A stretch of 64,000 nucleotides of DNA from Sva-07 sp963741755 (GTDB lineage Bacteria; Actinomycetota; Acidimicrobiia; Acidimicrobiales; Ilumatobacteraceae). The first letter of the stretch is position 1. Every line of letters starts with the position of its first letter. Below are positions 45,768 to 54,722 of this stretch, in pieces. The stretch is from assembly GCA_963741755.1 (NCBI GenBank), contig CAVUJG010000004.1, forward strand, positions 186,001 through 250,000, read 5' to 3'. The position numbers and the translations under genes were made by a program. A model generated the notes under the pieces. It was not told where the DNA came from. It saw only the letters and a list, made by a program, of their open reading frames with translations, and searched no databases.

Positions 45768-46942
45768 TCAGGGAGCGATCGTCGTCGTGGGTGCCGGTCG
45801 TGGACGTCGTGGTCGGTGGTGGTGGTGGCGACGGTCGTCGGCGCCACCTTCGTGGGTGACGTCGTGGTGTCGTGAGCCGTGGTGCGGCGTGGGTGGTGGT
45901 GGTCGTCGTCGACGTGGTGGTCGTGGCGTTGGGGTCGGGCCGGTTGAACGACGGTAGCGACTCGCGCTCGCTGTACTGCTCGGGCTCCTTGCCGTCGTGG
46001 CCCCACACGTAGACACGGTCGCCGCGCTCGACGAGCTCCGGGAAGACATCGGCGAGTGAGTTGGAGATGCGGATGCAGCCGTGGGAGGCGGGCTGGGTCG
46101 GCACGTTCTGGGCGCCATGGATGGCGATGCCGTAGTTGAAGTACCACGGGTTCTTCATCCCGCCGAGCGGGCTGACCCGATTGCCGTCGTACGAACGCCG
46201 GAACGAGAACACGCCGCCGGGCGACTTCGCCTCGGCGCAGACCTGCTTGGTCACCGGCTCGGGATACGGGTTGCCGTTCTCGTCGGTGTCGTAGGTCGCT
46301 GTCTCGCAGAACGTCGCCGGCTTGCCGTCGGCATCGAGTTCTCCGGACGAGATGTGGGCGATGAAGATCGGCTCGTCGTCGCGGAACACCGCCATCACCT
46401 GCTGGGGCAGATAGACCTCGACGTGAGTGCCGGCACCAGGGCGCCTGGGCAGGAACCGCACGTTCGGGTCGGCCATCTGCTGCCAGACCTCTTCGGTCAC
46501 GACGGTCTGATCGTTGCGGGCGGCGAAGTCCTCCCATTGCAGGGTGCCGATCAGCTTCTTGAACGCCCAGACCGCTTGCTGGGTTCCTGCGCCGAACTGC
46601 CCATCTGCCGGACCCGGCTGGAATCCCAGTTCGGTGAGGCGTTCCTGCACGCGGCGGACGTCCTCGCCGGCAGATCCCAAGGAGAGCGGCGCCGCGAGCG
46701 GTGCTGCGGAAGGGGGCTGGTCGGCCGTCGTGGTGGTGACCGGGTTGACGATGCCCTCCGGTGTCTCCGGAGATCGGCTCGCCGGCGGTGGTTGCACCGG
46801 TGGTCGGAGCGTCCGCGTCGACATCGGTGCCGTTGCCGCCCACGAAGATCCCGATACCGACCACGAGCGCGAGAACGAGGCCAGCAGCGATTGCAGGGAA
46901 CCAGGCGTTGGTGTCGGTGGAACGGGAGCGGCGGGGACTCAT
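45768..46942 (-). CDS. L,D-transpeptidase with PG-binding domain (apparent frameshifts near 46765 and in the Thr-rich tail)
   Basis: L,D-transpeptidases cross-link peptidoglycan 3-3 or attach proteins. The probable start ATG 46942 gives MSPRRSRSTDTNAW and one membrane anchor (FPAIAAGLVLALVVGIGIFV). The frame breaks near 46765 and resumes at PEGIVNPVTTTT. A peptidoglycan-binding domain follows (LGSAGEDVRRVQERLTELGF), then the YkuD domain with the catalytic motif IHGAQNVPTQ...SHGCIRISNS, whose cysteine is near position 46075. The C-terminus is a Thr/Pro-rich tail (TTTTSTTTTTT) in which the best reading changes frame several times before TGA at 45768. All changes fit single extra bases. Confidence 0.85.
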
Positions 46943-47004
46943 CGAGGGGGGTTCAGGGTGTGGGCGTCGACAGATGGGAAGATCGGGTGGCGATGTCGGT
47001 GGGG

Positions 47005-47988
47005 TCAGGCAGATGCGGCCACGGATCGCAGCGCATCGCAGGCTTGTTCTGGCGGAATGATGTTGATCATCACGCCCGTGCCGCGTTCGAAGCCGGCCTG
47101 GGTGACCAGGTTCGGCCAGACGTGGATGTGCCAATGGTACTGGCCGGTGTGCTGGTGCGGCGCCGTGTGGAAGCCGAGGTTGAACGCCACATCGCCGAGG
47201 GCGGCGTTGAGATGCCCGAGGGCGTCGCGCAGTGCTCGACCGACCGACTCGAGACTGTCGTTGGGGGCATCTTGGAGATGCGGTTCGTGATGCCGCGGGA
47301 CGATCAGCAGCTCGTACGGCGCTCCGCTCCAGTACGGCGTGATGACGGCGACGTCGTCGTTGGCGAACACGACGCGCTCGTCGGCGGCCAGTTCGGCTTC
47401 GACGGTGGTGCACAGCAGGCAGCCGCCGGCGAAGCGGGCGAAGGCCCGTTCCTCGTCGAGGATCTCGCCGGGCACGAAGGGCAGTCCGAGAATCTGACCG
47501 TGCGGGTGAGCGACCGAGGCGCCCGCCTCGCGTCCGTGATTGACGATGGCCTGGGTGTAGCGAACCTGCGGCGTGGCGGCGTGGTCGGCGAACCGGTCGC
47601 GCAGCACCCGCATCAGCTGACCGGCGTGGTCATCGTCGAGGAGGTGGAGACCCGAGTGGTGATCGGGCGTGTACACGAACACCTCGTGGATGCCGCTCGC
47701 CTCGGCCATCACGAAGACAGGACCGAGGTTGTGGACGGCGAACGCTTCCTCGCCATCGAAGGCCGGGTAGCGGTTGGGGATGACGCGCATCGACCAGGTG
47801 CCGTCCTTGTCGACGGTTTCGAGGGCTGGGGGCGTGGATTCTTCGTGACCGGGACAGAACGGGCACGGCCTCGACGGATCGTCGTCGACGCTGCTCTCGC
47901 GCGGGGCGAAATCGTTCGGCCGCTGGGCCCGCTCGGCAACGATGGTCACCCACCGACCGTTGAGTGGGTTCAAACGCATCTGACTCAT
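47005..47988 (-). CDS. galT: Galactose-1-phosphate uridylyltransferase
   Basis: GalT swaps UMP between UDP-glucose and galactose 1-phosphate in the Leloir pathway. The 327-residue protein has MRLNPLNGRWVTIVAERAQR, the zinc-ligand CPFCPGHEE near residue 40, and the nucleophile histidine in VAHPHGQILGLP near residue 162 (HPHxQ motif). Further metal ligands are likely in GCLLC and in HWHIHVWPN near the C-terminus. ATG 47988 is the family start. No galK or galE lies nearby, but galU is 9 kb away. Confidence 0.92.
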   Translation of the reverse strand: MSQMRLNPLNGRWVTIVAERAQRPNDFAPRESSVDDDPSRPCPFCPGHEESTPPALETVDKDGTWSMRVIPNRYPAFDGEEAFAVHNLGPVFVMAEASGIHEVFVYTPDHHSGLHLLDDDHAGQLMRVLRDRFADHAATPQVRYTQAIVNHGREAGASVAHPHGQILGLPFVPGEILDEERAFARFAGGCLLCTTVEAELAADERVVFANDDVAVITPYWSGAPYELLIVPRHHEPHLQDAPNDSLESVGRALRDALGHLNAALGDVAFNLGFHTAPHQHTGQYHWHIHVWPNLVTQAGFERGTGVMINIIPPEQACDALRSVAASA

Positions 47989-48045
47989 TGTCGTGTCAAG
48001 GATACGGGCTTCGGCGGGTCGATGCGTGGCACTGTGACCAAGCAC

Positions 48046-48936
48046 TCACTGCTGCGCGAGCAGGAGGGCGTGGCGACGATCGAGTCGGTCCTGGTTCCAA
48101 CGATGCAGGCCCCATCCGATCAACGAACCCACGCCGAACGCGACGAGCCCCCCGACGCCGTCGAGCCAGAAGTGATTGCCGGTCACCACGATGCAGAACA
48201 GTGTCGCCGCGGGATAGAGCAGGACGAGCGCCTTGACCCATTTGCGCCGCAGGAGCGGCCACACGGCGATTGCGCACCAGGTCGACCAGCCGATGTGCAG
48301 GCTCGGCATGGCGGCGTACTGATTGGAGATCGAGGCCATCGTCTCGGAGTCGAACGACCACGGGCCGCCGTACTCGGCGAGCGTGTCGACGAAACCCCAG
48401 CCGCCTTCGGGTCGCAGGTCGCTCTCGATGCAGGCCCCGCCATAGCTGATGCGGGCGTCGGTGGCTTCGGCGATCTCGGCGGGAATGGGGCAGGGCTCGT
48501 CGAGCAGCCGTGGCGGCATCAGCGGGAACCAGGCGAAGCCGATGATCGCGAGCGCCGTCATCGCCGCCAGTGAGTTGCGCCACTGGGGGAACACGTCGGC
48601 TCGCTTGAGGTAGAGCAGCACGAACACGCCCAGCGTGACGATGAAGTGGGCGGTGCCGTAGTAGGTGTTCCAGAACTGGATGAACCAGCGGTAGGGAAGG
48701 AACCACGACTGGATGGTCTGTTCGTGGAACAGGTTGAGGTTCAATTCCCACTGGATGATGCGTTCGGCGTTGGTGAACGCCTGCTCGGGTACGCCGTCGG
48801 CGGCGATCTTGTTCGAGCCGAACAGGTTGCGGGTCCAGGAGTAGATCGCGTAGAAGATCGCGACGATCAGCGCCTCTTTCCACCAGTGCATCCGGTGTTC
48901 GCGAACCGGTGCCGTGGGTGCGTCGGCCACCTGCAT
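48046..48936 (-). CDS. PAP2-superfamily membrane phosphatase/phosphotransferase (Aur1-like)
   Basis: The 296-residue protein has about six membrane helices and the lipid-phosphatase signature: MPSLHIGWSTWCAIAVW (C2, PSxH) near residue 208 and VVTGNHFWLDGVGGLVAFG (C3, HxxxD) near residue 255. The C1 KxxxxxxRP motif is not obvious, which favours the inositol-phosphorylceramide-synthase-like (Aur1/Ipt1) branch over classical PAP2. It could add or remove a lipid phosphate headgroup in the envelope (inference). ATG 48936 is 39 bp from the divergent TPP enzyme gene. Confidence 0.85.
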   Translation of the reverse strand: MQVADAPTAPVREHRMHWWKEALIVAIFYAIYSWTRNLFGSNKIAADGVPEQAFTNAERIIQWELNLNLFHEQTIQSWFLPYRWFIQFWNTYYGTAHFIVTLGVFVLLYLKRADVFPQWRNSLAAMTALAIIGFAWFPLMPPRLLDEPCPIPAEIAEATDARISYGGACIESDLRPEGGWGFVDTLAEYGGPWSFDSETMASISNQYAAMPSLHIGWSTWCAIAVWPLLRRKWVKALVLLYPAATLFCIVVTGNHFWLDGVGGLVAFGVGSLIGWGLHRWNQDRLDRRHALLLAQQ

Positions 48937-48974
48937 CGGTTCCGTACTGTAGGCGCGCGTTACGGTCTTGTGAC

Positions 48975-50642
48975 ATGGCAGAGATTTCGGGGCACGCCGG
49001 CCAGCAAGCGGTGGCGGCGATCGCCGCCTACGGGACCGACGTGATGTTCACACTCAACGGCGGCCACATCTGGCCGCTCTACGACGCCGCTCGCGACCAG
49101 GGTATGCGGGTGGTCGACACGCGGCACGAACAGTCGGCGACCTTCGCGGCCGAGGCGTACGCCAAGCTCACCCGCCGTCCGGGGTTTGCGGCGTTGACCG
49201 CCGGTCCGGGCATCACCAACGGCGTGTCGGCGATCACGTCGGCGCACTTCAACGGCTCGCCCGTCGTCGTGCTCGGCGGACGGGCGCCGCAGGGTCGGTG
49301 GGGTGCGGGGTCGTTGCAGGAACTCGACCACGTACCGATCGTGTCGTCGATCACGAAGATGGCTGCCACCGTCACCGATCCCGAGCAGGCGGGCGCGATG
49401 GTGCACGAAGCGGCCCGCCTCGCGATCGAACCCCACCGCGGCCCGACGTTCCTCGACTTCCCGCTCGACGTGTTCGGTCCGTCCACCGGAGAGGTGCCCG
49501 ACGTCGGGTCGTGTGACGGGATGGGAGCAGCCCCCGACGACGACGCCGTGGCTGCGCTCGCTGCGCTCGTCGCCGGTGCCGAGCGGCCCGCGCTCCTGGT
49601 TGGATCCGACGTGTACTGGGACGGCGCCTGGGACGAACTCGCCGCCGCTGCCGCACACCTCGGGGTGCCGTGCTTCTTCAACGGGATGGGCCGTGGGGTG
49701 TTGCCCGCCGATCACGAGTTGGCGTTCCTGCGAACCCGTGGCCTGCTCAAGCAGCGCGCCGACGTCGTGGTGGTGCTCGGCACGCCGCTCGACTTCCGGC
49801 TCGGGTTCGGACGGTTCGGTTCGGCGACCGTCGCTCACGCTGTCGACGCCGAGTCGCAACGCGCCGGCCACGTCGACGTGCTCACCGTGGCCGGCGATCT
49901 GCGGCTCACGCTGCGCGGTCTCGCAGAGTACGCCGGCGATCGGGTCGACCATTCCGGCTGGATTGCGGAGTTGCGTGAGGCGGAGTCGGCGGCGGCCGCT
50001 GGCGAGGTCGCCCTGATGGAGGCCGACGACGCCCCGATCAAGCCGAGTCGCATCTATGGCGAGTTGCGCAAACGGCTCGAACGCGACGCCGTGGTGATCT
50101 GCGACGGTGGCGACTTCGCGTCGTATGCCGGAAAGTTCATCGAGGTGTACGAACCAGGTGGCTGGCTCGACACCGGCCCGTACGGCTGTCTCGGCAATGG
50201 CCTGGGCTACGCGATCGCGGCGCGGGTCGTGCGGCCGTCGTCGCAGGTCGTCCTGCTGCTCGGCGACGGCGCGGCTGGCTTCAGCCTGATGGACGTCGAT
50301 TCGCTCGTGCGTCACGGTCTGGCGGTCGTGATGATCGTCGGCAACAACGGGATGTGGGGCCTCGAGAAGCACCCGATGCAGGCGATCTACGGCTGGGACA
50401 TGGCGTGCGACCTGCAGCCGGAGATGCGCTACGACGATGTGGTCAAGGCGCTGGGCGGTGGAGGCGAGACGGTGAGTTCACCGGCCGAGATCGGCCCGGC
50501 GCTCGACCGGGCGTTCGCCAGCGGGGTGCCGTACCTCGTCAACGTCCTCACCGACCCCGGCGACGTCTACCCGCGCTCCAGCAACCTCGCCGTGATTCAA
50601 ACGGACTGGTCTCAGCTCAGGGGGCGCAGCACTTCGACATGA
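48975..50642 (+). CDS. Thiamine-pyrophosphate-dependent enzyme, acetolactate synthase large-subunit-like
   Basis: The 555-residue protein has the three domains of the ALS/benzoylformate decarboxylase family. The catalytic glutamate is in TRHEQSATFAAEAYAKLT near residue 54, and TAGPGITNGVSAI follows. The TPP/Mg motif is LLGDGAAGFSLMDVDSLVRH...VGNNGMWG near residue 435-460. The acetolactate activity of true IlvB cannot be assumed; related actinobacterial paralogues act on other 2-oxo acids or acyl-CoA substrates. ATG 48975 gives the typical MAEISGHAGQQAVAAIAAYG start. The last 26 bp overlap the opposite-strand hot-dog gene. Confidence 0.88.
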   Translation: MAEISGHAGQQAVAAIAAYGTDVMFTLNGGHIWPLYDAARDQGMRVVDTRHEQSATFAAEAYAKLTRRPGFAALTAGPGITNGVSAITSAHFNGSPVVVLGGRAPQGRWGAGSLQELDHVPIVSSITKMAATVTDPEQAGAMVHEAARLAIEPHRGPTFLDFPLDVFGPSTGEVPDVGSCDGMGAAPDDDAVAALAALVAGAERPALLVGSDVYWDGAWDELAAAAAHLGVPCFFNGMGRGVLPADHELAFLRTRGLLKQRADVVVVLGTPLDFRLGFGRFGSATVAHAVDAESQRAGHVDVLTVAGDLRLTLRGLAEYAGDRVDHSGWIAELREAESAAAAGEVALMEADDAPIKPSRIYGELRKRLERDAVVICDGGDFASYAGKFIEVYEPGGWLDTGPYGCLGNGLGYAIAARVVRPSSQVVLLLGDGAAGFSLMDVDSLVRHGLAVVMIVGNNGMWGLEKHPMQAIYGWDMACDLQPEMRYDDVVKALGGGGETVSSPAEIGPALDRAFASGVPYLVNVLTDPGDVYPRSSNLAVIQTDWSQLRGRSTST

Positions 50643-51000
50643 AGCGGTCGAGGTCGACCACGACACGGGTGATCTTGCCGGCCGCCACGAGGCCGCCCGG
50701 GTCGGACGCCGACACGGTGAACTTCAGGCGGCGGCCGTCGATCTTCTCGAGGACCGCTTCGGCGACGACCTCGGCGCCGATCGGTGTGGGCTGCAGGTGA
50801 TCGAACTGGATGCGCATGCCGACCGACGTGCTGGCCGGGTCGAGGGCGTTGGAGATCGCGTTGCAGCACGCTTCCTCGCACAGCGCGACGAGCCGCGGCG
50901 AGCCGAGGACTTCGACGATCCCCGAGCCGAGCGCAAGAGCGGTGTCGGCCTCGGTGACCACGAGCTTGGCGTCACCGCGCATTCCAGTTTCGAGATTCAC
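50617..51000 (-). CDS. Thioesterase, FlK-like hot-dog fold
   Basis: The 127-residue protein (VNLETGMRGDAKLVVTEADT) has a hot-dog core with SPRLVALCEEACCNAISNAL on the central helix, TSVGMRIQFDHLQPTPIG and VLEKIDGRRLKFTVSASDPG. The arrangement fits the FlK-type thioesterase family, whose founding member hydrolyses fluoroacetyl-CoA; close relatives mostly act on other small acyl-CoAs. GTG 51000 matches family starts. Its 3' end overlaps the TPP gene tail in antisense, and 77 bp separate it from tldD. Confidence 0.8.
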   Translation of the reverse strand: MNLETGMRGDAKLVVTEADTALALGSGIVEVLGSPRLVALCEEACCNAISNALDPASTSVGMRIQFDHLQPTPIGAEVVAEAVLEKIDGRRLKFTVSASDPGGLVAAGKITRVVVDLDRFMSKCCAP

Positions 51001-51076
51001 TCCGACAACGCTAACAAGCACACGCCGGTGAACGCACGAGATGTGCCTGGCACGTCGTGTACGTAAGCTCGACCGG

Positions 51077-52465
51077 GTGATCGAACGAGACGTCCTGCAA
51101 CGAGTACTCGCTGGCGCGGTCAGCGGGGGAGCCGAGTTCGCCGAGGTCTACGCCGAGGACAAACGGTCGACATCGGCCGGCCTCGACGACGGGCGGATCG
51201 AACAGGTGTCGAGCGGTCGCGATCGTGGCGCCGGCATTCGCGTGGTGGCCGGCGAGACCACCGGCTTCGCGTACACCTCCGATCTGTCCGAACCCGGCCT
51301 CACCGCTGCGGCATCGGCGGCGGCGGCCGCGGCGAAGCAGGGTGGCGGCGGTGTCCGAACGGTCGCCCTCACACCATCGGCGCCACATCGACCGAACACC
51401 GTCGAGCGTGATCCCGACAGCGTCGCCAAGGCTGCGAAGGTCGAGTTGCTGGTGCGCATGAACGAGGCCGCTCGCTCGTTCGGTCCCGAGATCGTGCAGG
51501 TGTCCGCCGGCTACGGCGACAGTCGCAAGCAGGTGCTCGTGGCCAACACCGATGGCGTGCTCACCGACGACGAGATCGTGCGCACCCTGTTGCGAATCAG
51601 CGCCGTGGCCGACGGTGACACCGGCATGCAGACCGGGTACCAGTCGATGGGTCACACGATCGGCTTCGAGGTGTTCGACAAGGTCGACGTCGAGGAGCTG
51701 GCTCGCGAGGCGGCCCGCCAAGCGATCACGAAGCTCCGTGCGCGTCCCGCGCCGTCGGGGGCGATGCCGGTGGTCATCAAGCACGGCACCGGTGGCGTGC
51801 TGTTCCACGAGGCGTGCGGCCATGGCCTCGAGGCCGACCACATCCAAAAGGGTGCCAGCGTGTACGCCGGCAAGGTCGGCCAACAGGTGGCGTCGCCTCT
51901 TGTGACGCTGGTCGACGACGGGACGATGCCGGGGGAGTGGGGCACGCTCGGCTTCGACGACGAAGGCCACATCACGCAGCGCAACGTGCTGATCGAGGAC
52001 GGCATCCTCACCGACTACATGTGGGATTACCTGCGTTCACGCAAGGACGGCCGTCCGCAGTCGGGCAACGGGCGCCGGCAGAGCTATCAGCACCTCCCGA
52101 TGGTTCGTATGACGAACACGTTCGTGCTCGATGGCCCCGACGATGCCGACGACATCATCTCCTCGACGCCGAACGGGGTGTACGTCGCAAAGCTCGGCGG
52201 CGGTTCCGTCAACACGGCGTCGGGAGATTTCGTGTTCGGGATGACCGAGGCGTATCTCATCGAGAACGGCGAGATCACCGAGCCGCTGCGCGACGGCAAC
52301 CTGATCGGCAACGGCCCCAAGGTGCTCGCCGACATCGACATGCTCGCCAACGATTTCGCGATGGGCAGCCCCGGCACGTGCGGCAAGGACGGCCAGGGCG
52401 TCCCCGTCGGCGACGGCCAGCCAACCCTGCGAGTGAAGTCCCTCACCGTCGGCGGTACGGCATGA
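51077..52465 (+). CDS. tldD: TldD-family metallopeptidase
   Basis: TldD and TldE form a heterodimeric zinc protease that trims unfolded peptides and, in some bacteria, the leaders of modified peptides. The 462-residue protein has the metal-binding HExxxH motif in LFHEACGHGLEADH near residue 247, and the family C-terminal segment GGGSVNTASGDFVFGMTEAY near residue 379. GTG 51077 (VIERDVLQRVLAGAV) gives the family start; an upstream in-frame start adds only a non-conserved stretch. tldE follows after a 94-bp gap that is mostly an inverted repeat. Confidence 0.93.
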   Translation: MIERDVLQRVLAGAVSGGAEFAEVYAEDKRSTSAGLDDGRIEQVSSGRDRGAGIRVVAGETTGFAYTSDLSEPGLTAAASAAAAAAKQGGGGVRTVALTPSAPHRPNTVERDPDSVAKAAKVELLVRMNEAARSFGPEIVQVSAGYGDSRKQVLVANTDGVLTDDEIVRTLLRISAVADGDTGMQTGYQSMGHTIGFEVFDKVDVEELAREAARQAITKLRARPAPSGAMPVVIKHGTGGVLFHEACGHGLEADHIQKGASVYAGKVGQQVASPLVTLVDDGTMPGEWGTLGFDDEGHITQRNVLIEDGILTDYMWDYLRSRKDGRPQSGNGRRQSYQHLPMVRMTNTFVLDGPDDADDIISSTPNGVYVAKLGGGSVNTASGDFVFGMTEAYLIENGEITEPLRDGNLIGNGPKVLADIDMLANDFAMGSPGTCGKDGQGVPVGDGQPTLRVKSLTVGGTA

Positions 52466-52466
52466 G

Positions 52467-52543
52467 GGATTACAACAGGGGTCAGACCCGCGTTGTAATC
52501 GGCGGGCAGTGTTACATCGCGGGTCTGACCCCTGTTGTAATCC
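52467..52543. repeat. 77-bp near-perfect inverted repeat between tldD and tldE
   Basis: The left arm 52467-52492 (GGATTACAACAGGGGTCAGA, then CCCGCG) is the exact reverse complement of the right arm 52518-52543: a 26-bp perfect stem. Inside it, TGTAA/TTACA extends the stem by five more pairs after one mismatch, leaving a GC-rich loop of about 13 bases. The GATTACAAC/GTTGTAATC word occurs three times. It starts one base after the tldD stop and ends 16 bases before the tldE ATG. Confidence 0.93.
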
Positions 52544-52559
52544 GAGGGGAAGTCGGGCG

Positions 52560-53924
52560 ATGAGCGCGTTCGAGAGCGAGTTGCAGGCGGTTGCCGATCG
52601 GGTGGTCGACCAGGCGCAGACAGGCGAGCAGATCGAGGCGTTCGTCGCTCGCGGCGGCGAGACCGAGGTGCGCGTCTACGAGGGCGACCTCGAGCACTTC
52701 GTGTCGGCGCAGAGCGAAGGCATCGGGATCCGGGTGATCCGCGACGGTCGAACCGGTTTCGCGTACGCGGGCACGCTCGACGAGGACGCCATCCGCGAGG
52801 TGCTCGCCGAGGCGCGTGACAACGTGCAGTTCGGCACGGTCGACGAGTGGGCGGCGCTCGCCGAGCCCGATGGCGTGCCGGTCACCGAGCAGTCACTGTG
52901 GAACGACGAGCTGGCCGCCTACCCGACCGACCGCAAGATCGACCTCGCGAAGGAACTCGAGAAGCTCGCGAGCGGCAGCGACCCCCGTGTGCGCGTCGAC
53001 GACTCGAACTACGCCGATGCCTACGGTGAATCGGCCGTTGCGTCGACGACCGGGATCCGGATGTCGGGGCGGGAGAACGGCTGCTACGTGTCGGTGTCGA
53101 CGCTTGCCGACGAAGGCGAGGGCGACGACGCCGAGACGCAGACCGGGTTCGGTTTCTCCGTCGGTCGTTCTCCCGACGAGTTCGATCTCGACCGCGCGGC
53201 TCGCGAAGCGGTCGATCGTGCGACCCGTCTGCTGGGCGCCACGCAACCGCCGAGTCGCCGCCTCACGGTGGTGCTCGACCCGTTCGTGACGGCCCAGTTC
53301 ATCGGCGTGATCTCCTCGACGCTCAACGGTGAGGCGGTCGTCAAGGGTCGGTCGTTGTTCCGCGACCGGATCGGCGAGACCGTCGCAGCTCCCTTCGTCA
53401 CACTGGTCGACGACCCGACGAACCCGAAGGCCTACACGGCGACCGACGTCGACGGTGAGGGGCTCGCCGCTCGACGCAACGTGCTGATCGAGGACGGCGT
53501 ACTTCGCCAGTTCGTCCACAACTCGTACTCCGCTCGTCGCGCCGCCACCGTCTCGACCGGCAACGCGACACGAGGCGGCTTCGCCGGAACGCCAGGTGTC
53601 GGCTGTCTTGCGCTCTCGCTCGTGCCCGGGACCCGATCGCAGGATGAACTGGTGGCCAACGTCGACGACGGGCTCCTCGTGCAGCAGATGCAGGGGCTCC
53701 ACTCGGGCGTCAATCCGATCAGCGGCGACTTCTCGACGGGCGCCGCAGGGCTCCTGATCCAGAACGGGACGGTCGGCGCACCGGTCCGCGAGATCACGAT
53801 CGCGTCCACGCTGCAGCGGATGCTGCTCGACATCGTCGAGGTCGGCGGCGACCTCGAATGGCTGCCGATGCGTTCGGCCGGCATGAGCCTCGTGATCCGC
53901 GACGTCACGATGTCGGGCTCCTGA
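52560..53924 (+). CDS. tldE: TldE/PmbA-family metallopeptidase subunit
   Basis: This is the non-catalytic partner of TldD. The 454-residue protein (MSAFESELQAVADRVVDQAQ) shares the TldD fold: GIGIRVIRDGRTGFAYAGTL near residue 58, VTAQFIGVISSTLNGEAVVK near residue 255, and the C-terminal SGVNPISGDFSTGAAGLLIQ near residue 385. It lacks the HExxxH motif, as expected. ATG 52560 is the family start. The upstream frame runs through the inverted repeat and is not coding. Confidence 0.92.
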   Translation: MSAFESELQAVADRVVDQAQTGEQIEAFVARGGETEVRVYEGDLEHFVSAQSEGIGIRVIRDGRTGFAYAGTLDEDAIREVLAEARDNVQFGTVDEWAALAEPDGVPVTEQSLWNDELAAYPTDRKIDLAKELEKLASGSDPRVRVDDSNYADAYGESAVASTTGIRMSGRENGCYVSVSTLADEGEGDDAETQTGFGFSVGRSPDEFDLDRAAREAVDRATRLLGATQPPSRRLTVVLDPFVTAQFIGVISSTLNGEAVVKGRSLFRDRIGETVAAPFVTLVDDPTNPKAYTATDVDGEGLAARRNVLIEDGVLRQFVHNSYSARRAATVSTGNATRGGFAGTPGVGCLALSLVPGTRSQDELVANVDDGLLVQQMQGLHSGVNPISGDFSTGAAGLLIQNGTVGAPVREITIASTLQRMLLDIVEVGGDLEWLPMRSAGMSLVIRDVTMSGS

Positions 53925-53931
53925 ACAGGAC

Positions 53932-54639
53932 ATGACCTCACCGTCGCCGGAGGCCCTCGCACGGCACCCGCACCTCGCGACACCTCAATCCGACGGACGA
54001 GTTCGAGTCGATCTCCACACCCACACGATGTGGAGCGGCGACTCGACGACGACACCCGATGAATTCGCGGGCGCTGTCGACGCCAGCGGCCTCGACGTCG
54101 TCTGCATCACCGATCACAACTCGATCGATGGCGCCATCGAATTGCAGGATCGGCTCGGCTGCCGAGTGATCGTCGGCGAGGAACTCCGCACCGCTGCCGG
54201 TGAGATCATCGGCCTGTTCCTCACGGAACGAGTGCCGATGGGGATCTCGCACATCGACGCGGCCAAGGCCATCCGCGACCAGGGCGGCGTGGTCTACATC
54301 CCGCACCCGTTCGACCCGATGCGCCGAAATCTGAACGAAGCGGCGCTGTACGAGTTGGCGGAGGCGGATCTGATCGACGCCGTCGAGGTGTTCAACGCCA
54401 AGACGTCGCTGGCGAGCCTCAACCGGCGAGCGGCCGAGTTCGCTGCCGAGTTCGGCATCGTCGCCGGCGCCGGCAGCGACGGCCACGTACCCGACGCACT
54501 CGGCGCTGCGTTCGTCGAGATCGCCGACTTCGACACGCCGATGGAGTTCCTTGCGGCGCTGGCAGCCGGCGACGTCGTCGGCCACCACTGGGACGAACCC
54601 CGTCCGTGGTCGCCTCGCGTCATCCCGTCCGTCACGTGA
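53932..54639 (+). CDS. PHP-domain metal-dependent hydrolase
   Basis: The 235-residue protein has the PHP metal-site motifs: DLHTHTMWSGDS near residue 27, VCITDHNSIDGAIEL near residue 57, GEELRTAAGEIIGLF near residue 84, IPHPFDPMRR near residue 123 and GSDGHVPDALG near residue 181. All histidine/aspartate clusters are present. Stand-alone PHP proteins of this type hydrolyse phosphoesters such as nucleoside 3',5'-bisphosphates or small phosphates; the substrate is not evident. It starts 7 bp after tldE, so it may belong to that transcript. Confidence 0.88.
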   Translation: MTSPSPEALARHPHLATPQSDGRVRVDLHTHTMWSGDSTTTPDEFAGAVDASGLDVVCITDHNSIDGAIELQDRLGCRVIVGEELRTAAGEIIGLFLTERVPMGISHIDAAKAIRDQGGVVYIPHPFDPMRRNLNEAALYELAEADLIDAVEVFNAKTSLASLNRRAAEFAAEFGIVAGAGSDGHVPDALGAAFVEIADFDTPMEFLAALAAGDVVGHHWDEPRPWSPRVIPSVT

Positions 54640-54722
54640 ATCCGGTGGCGATTCGACGTCGCCGGTCCTGCCACTGGCGTCATCGTCGGTTTCGGGCAGC
54701 TGAGCGTGTAGACAGGGCGACC

